Shown: in pieces, positions 43,911 through 53,482 of the stretch | Position numbering within the stretch: the stretch's first letter is position 1 | Layout: each line of letters begins with the position of its first letter | Assembly (NCBI GenBank): GCA_049511415.1 | Contig: JBEKYC010000014.1 | Location: forward strand, 1 to 64,000 | Length of the DNA: 64,000 nucleotides | Source of the DNA: Bog-159 sp049511415 | GTDB taxonomy: Bacteria > Acidobacteriota > Terriglobia > Bryobacterales > Bryobacteraceae | Reading direction: 5' to 3' | Program-made: the position numbers and the translations under genes | Notes under the pieces: model-generated | Database searches by the model: none | What the model saw: only the letters and a program-made list of their open reading frames with translations | Told to the model about the DNA's origin: nothing

Positions 43911-46900
43911 ATGTTGAATCGCGCGCGACTCTGTCTGTCGCTGTTGTGTATGGCTGCCTCGGTCACGATGCCGGGACGGGCGCAAGTTCCAGTTGGATCG
44001 CTAAACGGTAGCGTGCACGACCAGAGCGGCGGCGTCATGCAAAACGTCGCAATTACAGTTACAAACAAGGATACCGCCGCCGAGCGCCAGGTAGTCACCG
44101 GCGCCGACGGCACATTTGGCGTCGCGCCGCTCCCGGCCGGCGCGTACGTGGTGAAGGCCGCTGCGTCGGGCTTCCGGACCATGATCCAACAAGCCACCAT
44201 CCAGGTGGGCCAAGTCACTACCATGGACATCGCCATGCAGGTTGGCGCTGCCACCGAAGTCGTCAGCGTGCAGGGCGAAGCCGCCCAGATCGATTATGAC
44301 AGCCATACCATCTCCGGTGTGATCGGCCGCGAGGAAATCGAGAACCTCCCGCTCAATGGCCGTAGCTTCCTCAACCTGGCCATGCTGGAGCCGGGCGTCA
44401 CCGTCTCGGCCAACAGCGTAGGCCAATACAACCGCTTGTTCGACGTGAACATCCTGGGCGCGGATTCCGGCAACGGCAGCGTCCGCATCACCGTGGATGG
44501 CGCCACCATCGCCGATTCCGTCACCGGCGGCACCCAGCAGAATTTCTCGCAGGAGGTCGTGCAGGAGTTCCAACTCTCCTCCACCAACATGGACCTGTCC
44601 AACGCCATCGGAGCCGGCGGCGCGGTGAATATCGCCACCCGCGGCGGCACCAACGACTTTCATGGCGCCGCTTTCTTCTACTTTCGCGATCACAACATGG
44701 CCGCTTATCCCTATCTGCAGCGCGTCGAAACCGAGCCGGCCAGTCCCTTTTTTGCCCGCCGCCAGTCCGGTTTTGATGTCGGCGGCCCCATCGTCAAAGA
44801 CAAGCTCTTCTTCTTCTCGGCCCTCGAGCATACCAATCAGGTCGGTGTCTATAGCGAATTTCCCAGCGACCCCCTGTTCCAGCAATTCGCCTCCTACGCC
44901 TCCAGCCCGTTCCACGAGAACGAGCTGAACGAACGGCTCGACTGGATCATCAGCGCCAAACACAGCGCCTCGCTGCGCTATTCGCACGACGGCAACAATG
45001 GCTATGCCCCCTCGGGCGGTGGCGACCTGCCTTCGGATTGGGACGTTAACACCAATTGGGCCGACTCCGGCGTCTTTGCGCTAACCAGTGCTTTGAATCC
45101 CAGCACCGCCAATGAGTTTCGCTATTCCTACACTTACTGGTCGAACAAGAACAACCCGCCCACGGCGGCGCAATGTCCGGCCCCCTGCCTGGGCTTGGGC
45201 ATGCCCAATTTCAGCATTTACGGTGTCTCGAACTTTACGATCGGTGACGCCACCAACGCCCCGCAGAGCCGCGTGCTCCGCCGCCATATCTTCTCCGACA
45301 ACGTCAGCAAGATGAAGGGCGGCCACTCCATGAAGTTCGGCGCTTACTGGGAATATCAACAAGGCACCGGCACTTATGCCTACGCCGCGCCCGCCGCCGC
45401 CGTTCTCTATTCTCCGGAAATCGTGGGCTATTTCAATTCGCAGGTTCCGGCCCCCTTCCAGATCTCCGTTCCTTCCACCTACAACTCCATCAACGACATT
45501 CTGCAGCTTCCCGTGGCGGGTTTCGAAATGGGCGTCGGAGACATCAATCAGCCGCCCCTATGGGACCGCGGCGACGCCGATCACGACAATACTTTTCACT
45601 TTTTCTTTCAGGATAACTGGCGCGTGAAACCGAAGTTCAGCCTGAATTATGGGCTGGCTTGGACCTACGAAAGCAACGCTCTCAATTTCGATCTCACCAA
45701 GCCCGCATACCTGGCGCCGATCTTTGGATCCGGCAACCTGGGTCATGAACTCCACTCGCCGCATGACTTCAGCCCCATGCTGGGCTTTGCCTGGACCGTC
45801 GACAAAGCCAATAAGACCGTCATCCGCGGCGGGGCCGGCATATACTACGACACCATTAACCTGGAAGTCCGCCTTATCGAGCGCGCCATGCTCGGACCTG
45901 CCGGTACCGGCCGCGCCTTGCTGGGCGACAGCGTCTTCTTCCCTACCATTGCCCAGATCAACGATTTCGGTGCTTTGCCCGGACCCTTGCAGCCCACCGC
46001 GCTATCCAGCCAGCCAACCACTTTCACCGCCGCTGAGTTGATCTCACTAATCCCGACATTCTATGCCGGCGCACAAGCCGAACTGGGGCCTCCCGGCAAT
46101 ACCAGCCTGGCCATTCGCAATATCAATGTCTTCAAAACCGGCACCGAGTTGCTGGCCCAGAATTTCCGCCCGCCTTATTCCGAGCACGCCAGCATCGGCG
46201 TGCAGCACGAAGTGCGTTCGGATTTCGTCGTGACCGCCGACTTTGTCTTCCGCCAGTACCTCCATCAGATGATTCGTGACACCGACCTGAATCATTTTTA
46301 CAGCGCGGCTGGCCCCGTGATTCCGGTCTGCACCGGGTCCCAAGCCCTGGATCCCACCGCGGAATGCTCCACCGGTGTCATCCAGGGCATCATTAGCGGC
46401 GCCCGTTCGCACTACAAGGGTCTCCTGCTGAAAGCCAACAAGCGCTTCTCCCATAAGACGGCGGGACAGTTGTCTTATGCCTACTCCAGCCAGGTCGGCT
46501 ACAACGGCCTGGTCGACGACAGCAATTGGTTTGCAAGCTGGGGACCGCAAGCCGGACATCAGATTCTCACCGGCTCGCTCATCGTGGATCTGCCGTGGGG
46601 CTTTCAAGTCTCCGGCATCACTTCGTTCGCCAGCGTTGGACCCATTGAACCGACCATTTCAGGCGTCGATCTGAACGGCAACGGCGCGGTCGAAGCCGGT
46701 GAAACCGGTGGATCGCCCCTGCCCGGCATTGGCTACAACGAATTCAACATCAGCGCGGGTAAGTCCGAATTGATTCAGTTAGTCAACCAGTTTAATCAGA
46801 CTTATGCCGGCAAGACCACCACCACGGGAGTCATCCCTACCATCGCACTTCCGTCCAACTGGTCGTTCCCACGCGCCTTTAACTCGCAGGATATGCGGCT

Positions 46901-47111
46901 TACCAAGACATTTAACCTGGGCACCGAGCGGCTGAAACTGAAACTGATCGGCGAGTGTTTTAATATTTTCAACATCGCCAATCTGGGCGGCTATAGTTAC
47001 AACCTGACGTCCAATGGAGCGGGTTTCGGCGTGCCCACCAGCCGTGACTCCAACGTCTTCGGCTCCGGAGGCCCGCGAGCCTTCCAGGTAGCTGGGAGAT
47101 TTGAGTTCTAG
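43911..47111 (+). CDS. Oar-like TonB-dependent outer-membrane receptor
   Basis: 1066 residues. Signal peptide to about residue 25, carboxypeptidase-regulatory-like domain at about 28-115 (GSLNGSVHDQSGGVMQNVAI, GADGTFGVAPLPAGAYVVKA), then the plug region with LPLNGRSFLNLAMLEPGVTV and FNDFHGAAFF-like TNDFHGAAFFYFRDH, and a beta-barrel closing in FQVAGRFEF. Same class as the receptor at 2466-6434 but with little sequence in common outside the class motifs. Likely imports a large substrate or carries a surface function. It lies alone on its strand, about 400 bases from the arylsulfotransferase. Confidence 0.9.
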   Translation: MLNRARLCLSLLCMAASVTMPGRAQVPVGSLNGSVHDQSGGVMQNVAITVTNKDTAAERQVVTGADGTFGVAPLPAGAYVVKAAASGFRTMIQQATIQVGQVTTMDIAMQVGAATEVVSVQGEAAQIDYDSHTISGVIGREEIENLPLNGRSFLNLAMLEPGVTVSANSVGQYNRLFDVNILGADSGNGSVRITVDGATIADSVTGGTQQNFSQEVVQEFQLSSTNMDLSNAIGAGGAVNIATRGGTNDFHGAAFFYFRDHNMAAYPYLQRVETEPASPFFARRQSGFDVGGPIVKDKLFFFSALEHTNQVGVYSEFPSDPLFQQFASYASSPFHENELNERLDWIISAKHSASLRYSHDGNNGYAPSGGGDLPSDWDVNTNWADSGVFALTSALNPSTANEFRYSYTYWSNKNNPPTAAQCPAPCLGLGMPNFSIYGVSNFTIGDATNAPQSRVLRRHIFSDNVSKMKGGHSMKFGAYWEYQQGTGTYAYAAPAAAVLYSPEIVGYFNSQVPAPFQISVPSTYNSINDILQLPVAGFEMGVGDINQPPLWDRGDADHDNTFHFFFQDNWRVKPKFSLNYGLAWTYESNALNFDLTKPAYLAPIFGSGNLGHELHSPHDFSPMLGFAWTVDKANKTVIRGGAGIYYDTINLEVRLIERAMLGPAGTGRALLGDSVFFPTIAQINDFGALPGPLQPTALSSQPTTFTAAELISLIPTFYAGAQAELGPPGNTSLAIRNINVFKTGTELLAQNFRPPYSEHASIGVQHEVRSDFVVTADFVFRQYLHQMIRDTDLNHFYSAAGPVIPVCTGSQALDPTAECSTGVIQGIISGARSHYKGLLLKANKRFSHKTAGQLSYAYSSQVGYNGLVDDSNWFASWGPQAGHQILTGSLIVDLPWGFQVSGITSFASVGPIEPTISGVDLNGNGAVEAGETGGSPLPGIGYNEFNISAGKSELIQLVNQFNQTYAGKTTTTGVIPTIALPSNWSFPRAFNSQDMRLTKTFNLGTERLKLKLIGECFNIFNIANLGGYSYNLTSNGAGFGVPTSRDSNVFGSGGPRAFQVAGRFEF

Positions 47112-47124
47112 GCAAGAAAGTTTC

Positions 47125-47203
47125 TGGCCACCGATGAACACTGATTAACACGGATAGGAGTGCAAGTCGGTTATCCGTGTTCATCGGTGTTCATCGGTGG
47201 CCA
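47125..47203. repeat. 32-bp inverted repeat downstream of the receptor gene
   Basis: Two arms, 47125-47156 and 47172-47203, match at 30 of 32 positions (arm start TGGCCACCGATGAACAC; arm end AACACGGATA), with a 15-base spacer. Each arm is itself built of two CCGATGAACAC-like units. It starts 13 bases after the receptor stop, so it can fold into a very strong hairpin that would end or protect the transcript. The composition resembles intergenic repeats dispersed in many bacterial genomes. Confidence 0.85.
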
Positions 47204-47333
47204 ATTAACCCCCACATTTCGCCCTCCGACGCCTTTATTCATACGGGTTTCAACGTGTTGAAGACACGCTGGAGGTCAACACCCAATGGGTGAGAGACAT
47301 AACGGGCCATTTCATCTCTCCTTCAATAGTTCT

Positions 47334-47740
47334 CTGAAGGTGGATTTCCAGGGATCGCGGGCACCTCCGATGGTGGCCTGATTCTGGTGCGTGAGTTGGA
47401 CGAACGTCTGGGCTTCGGCGATCTCATCGCCGAGCACCTGACCGACGGACGACGCGGGAAGAACACGCCACTTCCGCTGGCGGACCTGTTGCGCCAGTCC
47501 GTCTACAGTCGCATCGCAAGATCCGACGTTCCGGCTGATCGGTTCGAAGAGGATTTGGGAGCGCGGGGCGGCGCTGACTCCGCGGTTGCAATCATTCGAG
47601 ACCGGCTTGCTTGCCCAAGAGGAGAATCTCGCCGGTCCGGCCGCCATCAATCGTGAGTTGATCGCCAAGGCGGAAACTATCGAATCTCCGCAGCGGATAG
47701 TGCTGGACATGGACAGCACCGAGATTCCGGTGTACGGCCA
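47334..47740 (+). pseudogene. Remnant of an IS1380-type transposase
   Basis: The first frame reads SDGGLILVRELDERLGFGDL, then IAEHLTDGRRGKNTPLPLAD and LLRQSVYSRIA, the N-terminus of IS1380-family transposases. A frameshift with loss of about a dozen residues follows; the next frame reads QDPTFRLIGSKRIWERGAAL, ENLAGPAAINRELIAKAETI and PQRIVLDMDSTEIPVYGQ, the catalytic DMDSTE block. After that the similarity ends, so more than half of the roughly 450-residue enzyme is missing. No terminal inverted repeats could be defined. It is an old, dead insertion. Confidence 0.8.
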
Positions 47741-48113
47741 ACCCTACGGGGTAGACCTTGACGGCGGGCAGATCAAGATCCCGGCGAAGAAAGGAGGGGA
47801 CGGGAAGGTGTGCTCGGGATCGCCTGAACCAAGGCCGTTCCTAGGTTTCGGGCTTATGCGGACTGTCAGGGATGGCGCTTCAGCCGACCCGGCGGGTGAA
47901 CAATATTAAAGCGTGATAATGATTTTGACGGGGCGACTGGTGTGGATGTGGGGAAGCAAAATGGAAATTCCGGCTAAATGTAGACAAGCATTCCGGCTTC
48001 GCGCCAGGAGCTGCAACTCGGCAGCGGAGCCAGACGCGGCAATGATTATGACAGCGGGAGCTTCCGGCGGAGGCGACGGCCCCACGCCCGGATCCCGGAT
48101 AAGGAGGTTACCG

Positions 48114-49244
48114 GTGCGAAATACTGTTGGATTCACCTCTACTTGCTTTTGCCTCATAGTCTCCACGGGCGCATACGCCCAACGTGCCGAGCAACAGGTA
48201 TTGGGGACATCCACAACACCTACCTACATGGAGTTTGAGGTTCCCGGTTCGGGTACGGGTCTTTATCAGGGCACTACGGCCGACAGCGTTAACACTGCCC
48301 GGACGGCTGCCGGATACTACCTTGACTCAAGTGACGCTGCTCACGGCTTCGTCCGGGCCGCCAGCGGCACGATAACGAGCTTCGACGCTCTAGGCGCGGG
48401 TACGCAAAACGGACAAGGAACTTGGGTCTACAGCATCAACTCAGCTGGTACGACCGCCGGATCTTATGGGGACGCAAGGTACATTTATCACGGCTTCCTC
48501 CGCAACGCCAGCGGCACGTTAGTGGGCTTCAACGTTCGGGGCGCGGGCACAGGCCGCTACCAAGGAACTGCGGTCCAGAGCATCAACGCCGCCGGGGCAA
48601 CCACCGGAGACTACATTGACGCTAGCTACGCTACACACGGCTTCGTCCGTACAGCCAGCGGCACGATAACCACCTTCGACGCACCCGGGGCGGGAACGGG
48701 CCAAGACCAAGGAACGGCGCCCCTGAGCCTTAACAACGCTGGTGCAATTGCCGGATACGTTGACGCAAGCGATGTGAATCACGGGTTCGTCCGCGACGCC
48801 AGTGGCACAATTACCACCTTCGACGCTTCGGGTGCGGGAACTGCAGCAGGCCAAGGAACTAGGGCCGATTGCATCAACTCGACTGGTGTGATCGCCGGAT
48901 ACTACCTTGATGCAAATAACATTTATCGCGGCTTCGTCCGCGACGTCAGCGGTACGATAACCAGCTTCCAAGCTCCCGGCGCGGGCACGGAAGAATACCA
49001 AGGAACTATAACCAACGCCATCAATAAGGCTGGGATAATAGTCGGATACTACTTTGACGCAAGCAACGTGGAGCATGGCTTCGTCCGCGCCGCCAGCGGT
49101 GCGGCGGCCAGCTTCGAGGTTCCGGGCGCGGGATCGGGCGCAAACCAAGGAACGGTGGCCATAGCCATTAACGCGGACGGGGTGATCGCCGGCGACTACA
49201 TTGACACAAACAGCGTGATTCACGGCTATCTGCGGATACCCTAA
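48114..49244 (+). CDS. Secreted protein of seven HAF-like tandem repeats
   Basis: 376 residues. The frame is open back to 47913, but the GTG at 48114 has AAGGAGG six bases upstream and gives a signal peptide ending in AYAQ. The mature part is seven units of about 43 residues with the consensus F..PGAGTG..QGT....IN.AG.I.GYY.D.....HGFVR.ASGTIT, which resembles the extracellular HAF/choice-of-anchor repeat type. It probably forms a propeller. No catalytic residues are evident. It sits between two decayed mobile-type genes, suggesting the surrounding region is accessory. Confidence 0.75.
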   Translation: MRNTVGFTSTCFCLIVSTGAYAQRAEQQVLGTSTTPTYMEFEVPGSGTGLYQGTTADSVNTARTAAGYYLDSSDAAHGFVRAASGTITSFDALGAGTQNGQGTWVYSINSAGTTAGSYGDARYIYHGFLRNASGTLVGFNVRGAGTGRYQGTAVQSINAAGATTGDYIDASYATHGFVRTASGTITTFDAPGAGTGQDQGTAPLSLNNAGAIAGYVDASDVNHGFVRDASGTITTFDASGAGTAAGQGTRADCINSTGVIAGYYLDANNIYRGFVRDVSGTITSFQAPGAGTEEYQGTITNAINKAGIIVGYYFDASNVEHGFVRAASGAAASFEVPGAGSGANQGTVAIAINADGVIAGDYIDTNSVIHGYLRIP

Positions 49245-49334
49245 GCGGCCGGCTTGAGGCCGATAACCCGTTTTCGATGTTGGCAACTCGACCGCTCATA
49301 TGGACCTCTCTGCGCTCGAACTGAGCGAATTTCG

Positions 49335-49629
49335 CTCTTCTTGATTAAGGTTTTGTCCGACAATAGCGTGCCTGCCACGCTTGTATTGGTTGGTGTCGCG
49401 GACAGCGTCGATGCCCTCATTGTGGAACACCAATCAATTGAACGAGCACTGGTGCAAAATTGTGATGCCGGATGTCGCAACCCGAACTGCGCCAGATTAT
49501 CGAGAAGGGCCTAGACTAGGACGTCTGGGTATGGACGCCGAACGAAGCGGCCATGCGATTGCAGTCCTTTCGCAAGGGTTGCCACATTATACGCACCTAA
49601 TTGGACTGCATGCCTGCCGTGCTGCTACT
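49335..49629 (+). pseudogene. Remnant of an AAA-family ATPase C-terminal part
   Basis: One frame has KVLSDNSVPATLVLVGVADS followed by VDALIVEHQSIERALVQ. A second continues with ELRQIIEKGLD and a stop, and a third with RLGRLGMDAERSGHAIAVLS and QGLPHYTHLIGLHACRAA. Together these look like the sensor and post-sensor part of an ORC/KAP-like AAA ATPase, broken by at least two frameshifts and missing its N-terminal Walker motifs. The family assignment is from memory of the LVGVADSVD..I.EH.SIERALVQ block and is moderate. Confidence 0.55.
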
Positions 49630-49631
49630 CT

Positions 49632-52220
49632 TCAATCCGTCCGCATAGCCTGCATCGGATCGATCCGCACCGCGCGCCACGCCGGCAGCAAGCTGCCCAG
49701 CACCGTCATCAGCAGGCAGAGGCCCATGGCGCAGGAAAATGACAGTGTGTCCCAGGGCGGAATGCCCGCCAGCAGTCCGGTCATCGCGCGGGCGGCCAGG
49801 TAAGCCAGCACCACTCCCGGCGCCAGCCCCGCCAACGCCAGGCCGGCGCCTTGCCGCACTACCATGCCGACGATCCCGCTCGGCCGCGCCCCCAACGCAA
49901 TCCGCACCCCGATCTCCTGCCGCCTCCGTGACACTGCAAACGATAGCAGCCCGTGGATCCCGACACCCGCCAACAGAAATGCCAGACCGGCAAATGCCCC
50001 TAGCACGCGCACCTGCGCCACTCGCGGCGCTGTCTGATCCTCCACGATTTCCGCCATCGTGCGCACCCCCGAAATCGGCTGCTCCGCATCCGTGGCGCGC
50101 ACGATCTGCCGCACCGCCGGCAAAAGCGGCACCGCGGCCGCCGACCGGATCACCAGATTCTTCGGCGCGTAAAACGTCAGCTCGCCGTCCGGCATTTGGC
50201 GGTAAGGCACATACACCTGCGGCTCGCTGGGCCGTTCCAGGCCGCGCACGCGTATGTCGCCCACCACGCCTACCACCACGCGATCGTGCAGAGCGAATTT
50301 GAAACTGCGGCCCAGCGGGTCCTGGCCCGGCCAATAGCGTCCCACAAAAGATTGGCTCACCACCGCCACGAATTGCGTCGTCACAGTGTCCCCTTCCGCG
50401 ACATCGCGTCCGCGATAGAGCGGAATCCCCAGGGTCGCGAAAAAACCCGGCGTCACAAATCGCAGGCTGGCCGTCTGGTTTGCCGACCTTTCCGGCGGAT
50501 GGCCGGCCACCACCACCGGCCAGATGCCGCCCCCCATGGCCATCGGCAGGAAACTGACGTACGCCGCGTTTCTGACACCCGGCAGCGCCCGAACCTGGGA
50601 AAGCACATTCGTATAGAACGCCGTGCGGCGGACCGTGGCTTGATATTTGGGCATTGGCAGCGGCGTGCCCAACGTGACCACGTCCGCTATCCGGAAGCCT
50701 GGATCGGTTGCCTGCACTCTCCGCATAGCTCGCAGCAGCAGGCCGGCCGAGACCAGCAGCACCACCGACGCCGTTACCTCCGCAATCACCAGCATGGAAC
50801 GGACGCGCTCCTTCCGTCCGCCACCCGCGCGGACACCCTCGCGCAGCGCGCTCAAATCCGCGGAACGGCAGATGCGCCATGCCGGAAGCAGGCCGAAGCC
50901 GATCACCGTCATCAGGGTGAGAAGAGCCGCGAAACCGAGCACCCGCCAGTCCACTGCCGGAGTTTGCGCGATGGGCAGTGTATTCGGAATCAACCGGGTC
51001 AGCAAAGGAACGGCGGCGCCCGCCACCAGCACACCCAGCGCGCCGCCTGACACTCCCAGCACCAGGCTTTCAGTAACCATCTGGCGCACCAGGCGATCGC
51101 GCCCCGCCCCGATCGCCGCGCGTACGGCCAGCTCTTTGCCGCGCGTGAGCGCGCGTGCCAGCAGCAGATTGGCCAGATTCGCGCAAGCGATCAACAGCAC
51201 GCATACCGCGGCGGCGCTCAGCGCCACCAGCAACAGGCGGGACTTCTGGCTCAGTTCGTCGCGTAGTCCGATCGCCGTGCCGCCGGTATTCTCCAGCTCT
51301 TTGGGGTACTGCAGCCTCAGTTGCCGCATGTTCACGCCAACCTCCGCGCGGGCCTGTGCCAAGGTCGCGCCCTGCCGCAGCCGCCCCAATACCTCCAGAT
51401 CATTATCGTTGCGGTCCTGAAAAGCTTCGTTCGGAAATCGCGCGGGCATCCATAGTTCCGTCGTCGGCTTCGGAAAATGAAAATCACGGGGCATCACCCC
51501 GATGACCGTGTACGCATCGTTATCCAAGGTGATACGACTGCCAACGATTCCCGGCTCGCCTCCGAATACCCCCTGCCATAGGCTGTAGCTGAGCACCACC
51601 GTGCCGGACGCGCCATCCCGATCCTCCGCGGCGGTGAACATGCGTCCCATCAAGGGTGGCACTCCCAGCAACGGAAGCAGGTCGGCGGTCACCCACGCGC
51701 CTTCCTGCCGTTCCGGATCTCCCCGCCCTACCAGGTTCACCGAGACGGAGTCGACAAACGCGCCCGTGGCTTCGAACGACTGGCTCATGCCCCGGATGTC
51801 TCGGTAATTCGCCGCCGAGAATTCCATACGCGCATAGCCGGGCGTCGTCTCCCATAGCTTCACCAGCCGCTCGGGATCTTTGAACGGCAGGGGCCGGATG
51901 AGCACGAAGTCCGTTACCGAAAACGCCGCCGTGTTCGCGCCCACGCCGAACGCCAGCACCAGAATGGCGGTCAGCACATAGCCGGGCGAGCGCGCCAGGC
52001 TCCGCACGCTGTAACGCAAATCCTGCCGGAAAATGTCCCCATGCACTGCCGCCGCATTCGCTACAGTCTCAAATACCATCGCCGTCCAAAGCCCGGCTAC
52101 CGCTAGCGGCCCCGACACGTCGCGCCGCCGCCGCGCCCAGACGGCCAGCATTTCATCGCCATACTCCGTACGAAATGACGCCGGATACAACTTTAATAAG
52201 ACAGAATGAGCGGCCTTCAC
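49632..52220 (-). CDS. ADOP-family ABC transporter permease (MacB/FtsX type)
   Basis: 862 residues. The N-terminal 65 residues (LLKLYPASFRTEYGDEMLAV) are the extra domain of acidobacterial duplicated orphan permeases. There follow two FtsX-type permease repeats, each with a MacB-like periplasmic core: LARSPGYVLTAILVLAFGVG, CVLLIACANLANLLLARALT, RGKELAVRAAIGAGRDRLVR, then VIAEVTASVVLLVSAGLLLR and SRRRQEIGVRIALGARPSGI near the end. No ATPase gene is adjacent, as is usual for this family. Probable role in export of a macrolide, peptide or lipid. The start overlaps the stop of the upstream PadR gene by four bases (ATGA). Confidence 0.92.
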   Translation of the reverse strand: MKAAHSVLLKLYPASFRTEYGDEMLAVWARRRRDVSGPLAVAGLWTAMVFETVANAAAVHGDIFRQDLRYSVRSLARSPGYVLTAILVLAFGVGANTAAFSVTDFVLIRPLPFKDPERLVKLWETTPGYARMEFSAANYRDIRGMSQSFEATGAFVDSVSVNLVGRGDPERQEGAWVTADLLPLLGVPPLMGRMFTAAEDRDGASGTVVLSYSLWQGVFGGEPGIVGSRITLDNDAYTVIGVMPRDFHFPKPTTELWMPARFPNEAFQDRNDNDLEVLGRLRQGATLAQARAEVGVNMRQLRLQYPKELENTGGTAIGLRDELSQKSRLLLVALSAAAVCVLLIACANLANLLLARALTRGKELAVRAAIGAGRDRLVRQMVTESLVLGVSGGALGVLVAGAAVPLLTRLIPNTLPIAQTPAVDWRVLGFAALLTLMTVIGFGLLPAWRICRSADLSALREGVRAGGGRKERVRSMLVIAEVTASVVLLVSAGLLLRAMRRVQATDPGFRIADVVTLGTPLPMPKYQATVRRTAFYTNVLSQVRALPGVRNAAYVSFLPMAMGGGIWPVVVAGHPPERSANQTASLRFVTPGFFATLGIPLYRGRDVAEGDTVTTQFVAVVSQSFVGRYWPGQDPLGRSFKFALHDRVVVGVVGDIRVRGLERPSEPQVYVPYRQMPDGELTFYAPKNLVIRSAAAVPLLPAVRQIVRATDAEQPISGVRTMAEIVEDQTAPRVAQVRVLGAFAGLAFLLAGVGIHGLLSFAVSRRRQEIGVRIALGARPSGIVGMVVRQGAGLALAGLAPGVVLAYLAARAMTGLLAGIPPWDTLSFSCAMGLCLLMTVLGSLLPAWRAVRIDPMQAMRTD

Positions 52221-52579
52221 GCCAGCCCCTCCACCAGGCCCTGCGCCCGGGCCATCTCGACCAATTGGCTCAACCGCTCCGCTTCGGCCCTCGCCACGGC
52301 CTCCCCAAACGCCGTGATCCGGTAATACCGGCGCCGCTCGTCGTCCAGTTCCGGCGCCGGACGCTCCTGCGTCTCCACCAGCAGGCCGTGTTCGAGCATT
52401 CTCTGGATCGACCGGTAAAGCGTTCCAGCGCTAAGCTTTAGCTGACCGTGAGTACGCCCGGCGACGTCCTGGATAATGCCATAACCGTGCCGTTCTTTGA
52501 GCGAAACGGCCAGCAGAATGTGAAATGTGGCCGGCGACAGGGGAAGCATCGCTTGCGCCGGAATCGGATCGTGGGCCAT
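52217..52579 (-). CDS. PadR-family transcriptional regulator
   Basis: 120 residues. Winged-helix domain at about 12-95 with the PadR signature LSPATFHILLAVSLKERHGY, GIIQDVAGRTHG, LSAGTLYRSIQRMLEHGLLV and RRYYRITAFGEAVARAEAER, plus a short C-terminal dimerisation helix. It is translationally coupled to the ADOP permease through a four-base overlap, the usual arrangement in which the regulator controls the permease. A TATA-rich near-palindrome covers its own promoter, suggesting autorepression that some ligand relieves. Confidence 0.93.
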   Translation of the reverse strand: MAHDPIPAQAMLPLSPATFHILLAVSLKERHGYGIIQDVAGRTHGQLKLSAGTLYRSIQRMLEHGLLVETQERPAPELDDERRRYYRITAFGEAVARAEAERLSQLVEMARAQGLVEGLA

Positions 52580-52585
52580 ATTTCA

Positions 52586-52613
52586 ACTATATCCATATAG
52601 GGTATATTGTCAA
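52586..52613 (-). promoter_or_regulatory. Promoter with overlapping near-palindromic operator for the PadR-ADOP operon
   Basis: On the minus strand TTGACA (52613-52608) and TATAGT (52591-52586) are separated by 16 bases. Between and over them, TATATCC-ATATA-GGGTATA (52588-52606) is a near-palindrome with one mismatch. PadR proteins typically bind such short AT-rich palindromes. The start codon is at 52579, seven bases downstream of the -10 box, so the message would be essentially leaderless. Confidence 0.65.
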
Positions 52614-52743
52614 TGGCTATAGAGCGCTATCACACTGGCACTTCGTGGCAAAAAGTACCAGTATCAAATAGGGCGAAAATAATTCGTTTTATCCTTTTCA
52701 TTCGATGCCGTTTTGGGGTAGATTACTGAAAGGAGGAAGTCCC

Positions 52744-53472
52744 ATGTTATCGGTCGCGGGAACGCGAGGTGTTATTCTTTGTCTACTTGTAGCAACCGTC
52801 GTCTGCTTGCCTGCTTTTGCAGGCACCGTCGACATCTTCAGCAATCTCACGAGTGAATCGAACAACATCACGGGTACCGACGTTGCGATTCCGGTTTCTC
52901 CCGCATGGGCTCCCGCTGGCCCCGGTTATGAGTGGGTTTCTTATGCCAACACCGGGTGCAATTCGTATAACGCCATGACCGGTATCTGCACTCCTGGCCC
53001 CGACAATCCTGCTGGTGTCGTTGGCACGATTACGGAGCCGGATCCCGTGGCTGCGACGGCCGTATTCTACAAGACTTTCACGATCACCGATCCGTCCGAT
53101 AGCGGCTACCTCGATATCTGGGCTGATGACACCGCGCGTGTTTGGCTGGATCCCGGAACCATCACCAGTGGCGATGGCAGCGGCATTGCGGGCGGAACGA
53201 TGTTGATCGATGCGAATCCTGTCGCTGGTCCGAACTGCGCGGATGCTCCAATCGGTTGCTTGCCCGGCATGGACGCGGCCTTCGGACTCACGTTGACTGC
53301 CGGAACCTACACGCTCGTCATCGACGCCTATCAGTTCATCGGTGGCAGCCCCTTCGGCGTGATGTACGATGGCGTCCTGTCAAGCACCAGCACTCCCGAA
53401 CCCGCCACCTTTATGTTGCTCGGTTTGGGCTTGGTTGGTTTGGGCGTCGTCGCCCGCCGCAAGCGCGCCTGA
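52744..53472 (+). CDS. PEP-CTERM sorting-domain protein
   Basis: 242 residues from the ATG at 52744, which has AGGAGG eight bases upstream; the frame is open to 52705. A signal peptide ends near AFAG. The C-terminus is a textbook PEP-CTERM signal: TPEPATFMLLGLGLVGLGVV followed by ARRKRA, to be cut and attached by an exosortase. The mature domain is beta-rich with four cysteines in two pairs (GCNSYNAMTGIC, NCADAPIGC) and ends in a jelly-roll-like TLVIDAYQFIGGSPFGVMYD. It would be exported to the envelope or the extracellular matrix. No exosortase gene is in the window. It is divergent from the PadR gene. Confidence 0.88.
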   Translation: MLSVAGTRGVILCLLVATVVCLPAFAGTVDIFSNLTSESNNITGTDVAIPVSPAWAPAGPGYEWVSYANTGCNSYNAMTGICTPGPDNPAGVVGTITEPDPVAATAVFYKTFTITDPSDSGYLDIWADDTARVWLDPGTITSGDGSGIAGGTMLIDANPVAGPNCADAPIGCLPGMDAAFGLTLTAGTYTLVIDAYQFIGGSPFGVMYDGVLSSTSTPEPATFMLLGLGLVGLGVVARRKRA

Positions 53473-53482
53473 GTTTTTCAGA

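Noticed and set aside
48114..49244. Longer form of the HAF-like protein starting at 47913
   Set aside because: The upstream part has no ribosome binding site and no secretion signal, while the GTG at 48114 has both.
52635..52661. Possible sigma-54 promoter or operator upstream of the PEP-CTERM gene (TGGCACTTCGTGGCA)
   Set aside because: GG and GC are only nine bases apart rather than ten, and the -12 box is poor. The same bases form an inverted repeat (CTGGCACT / AGTACCAG), which may be chance.
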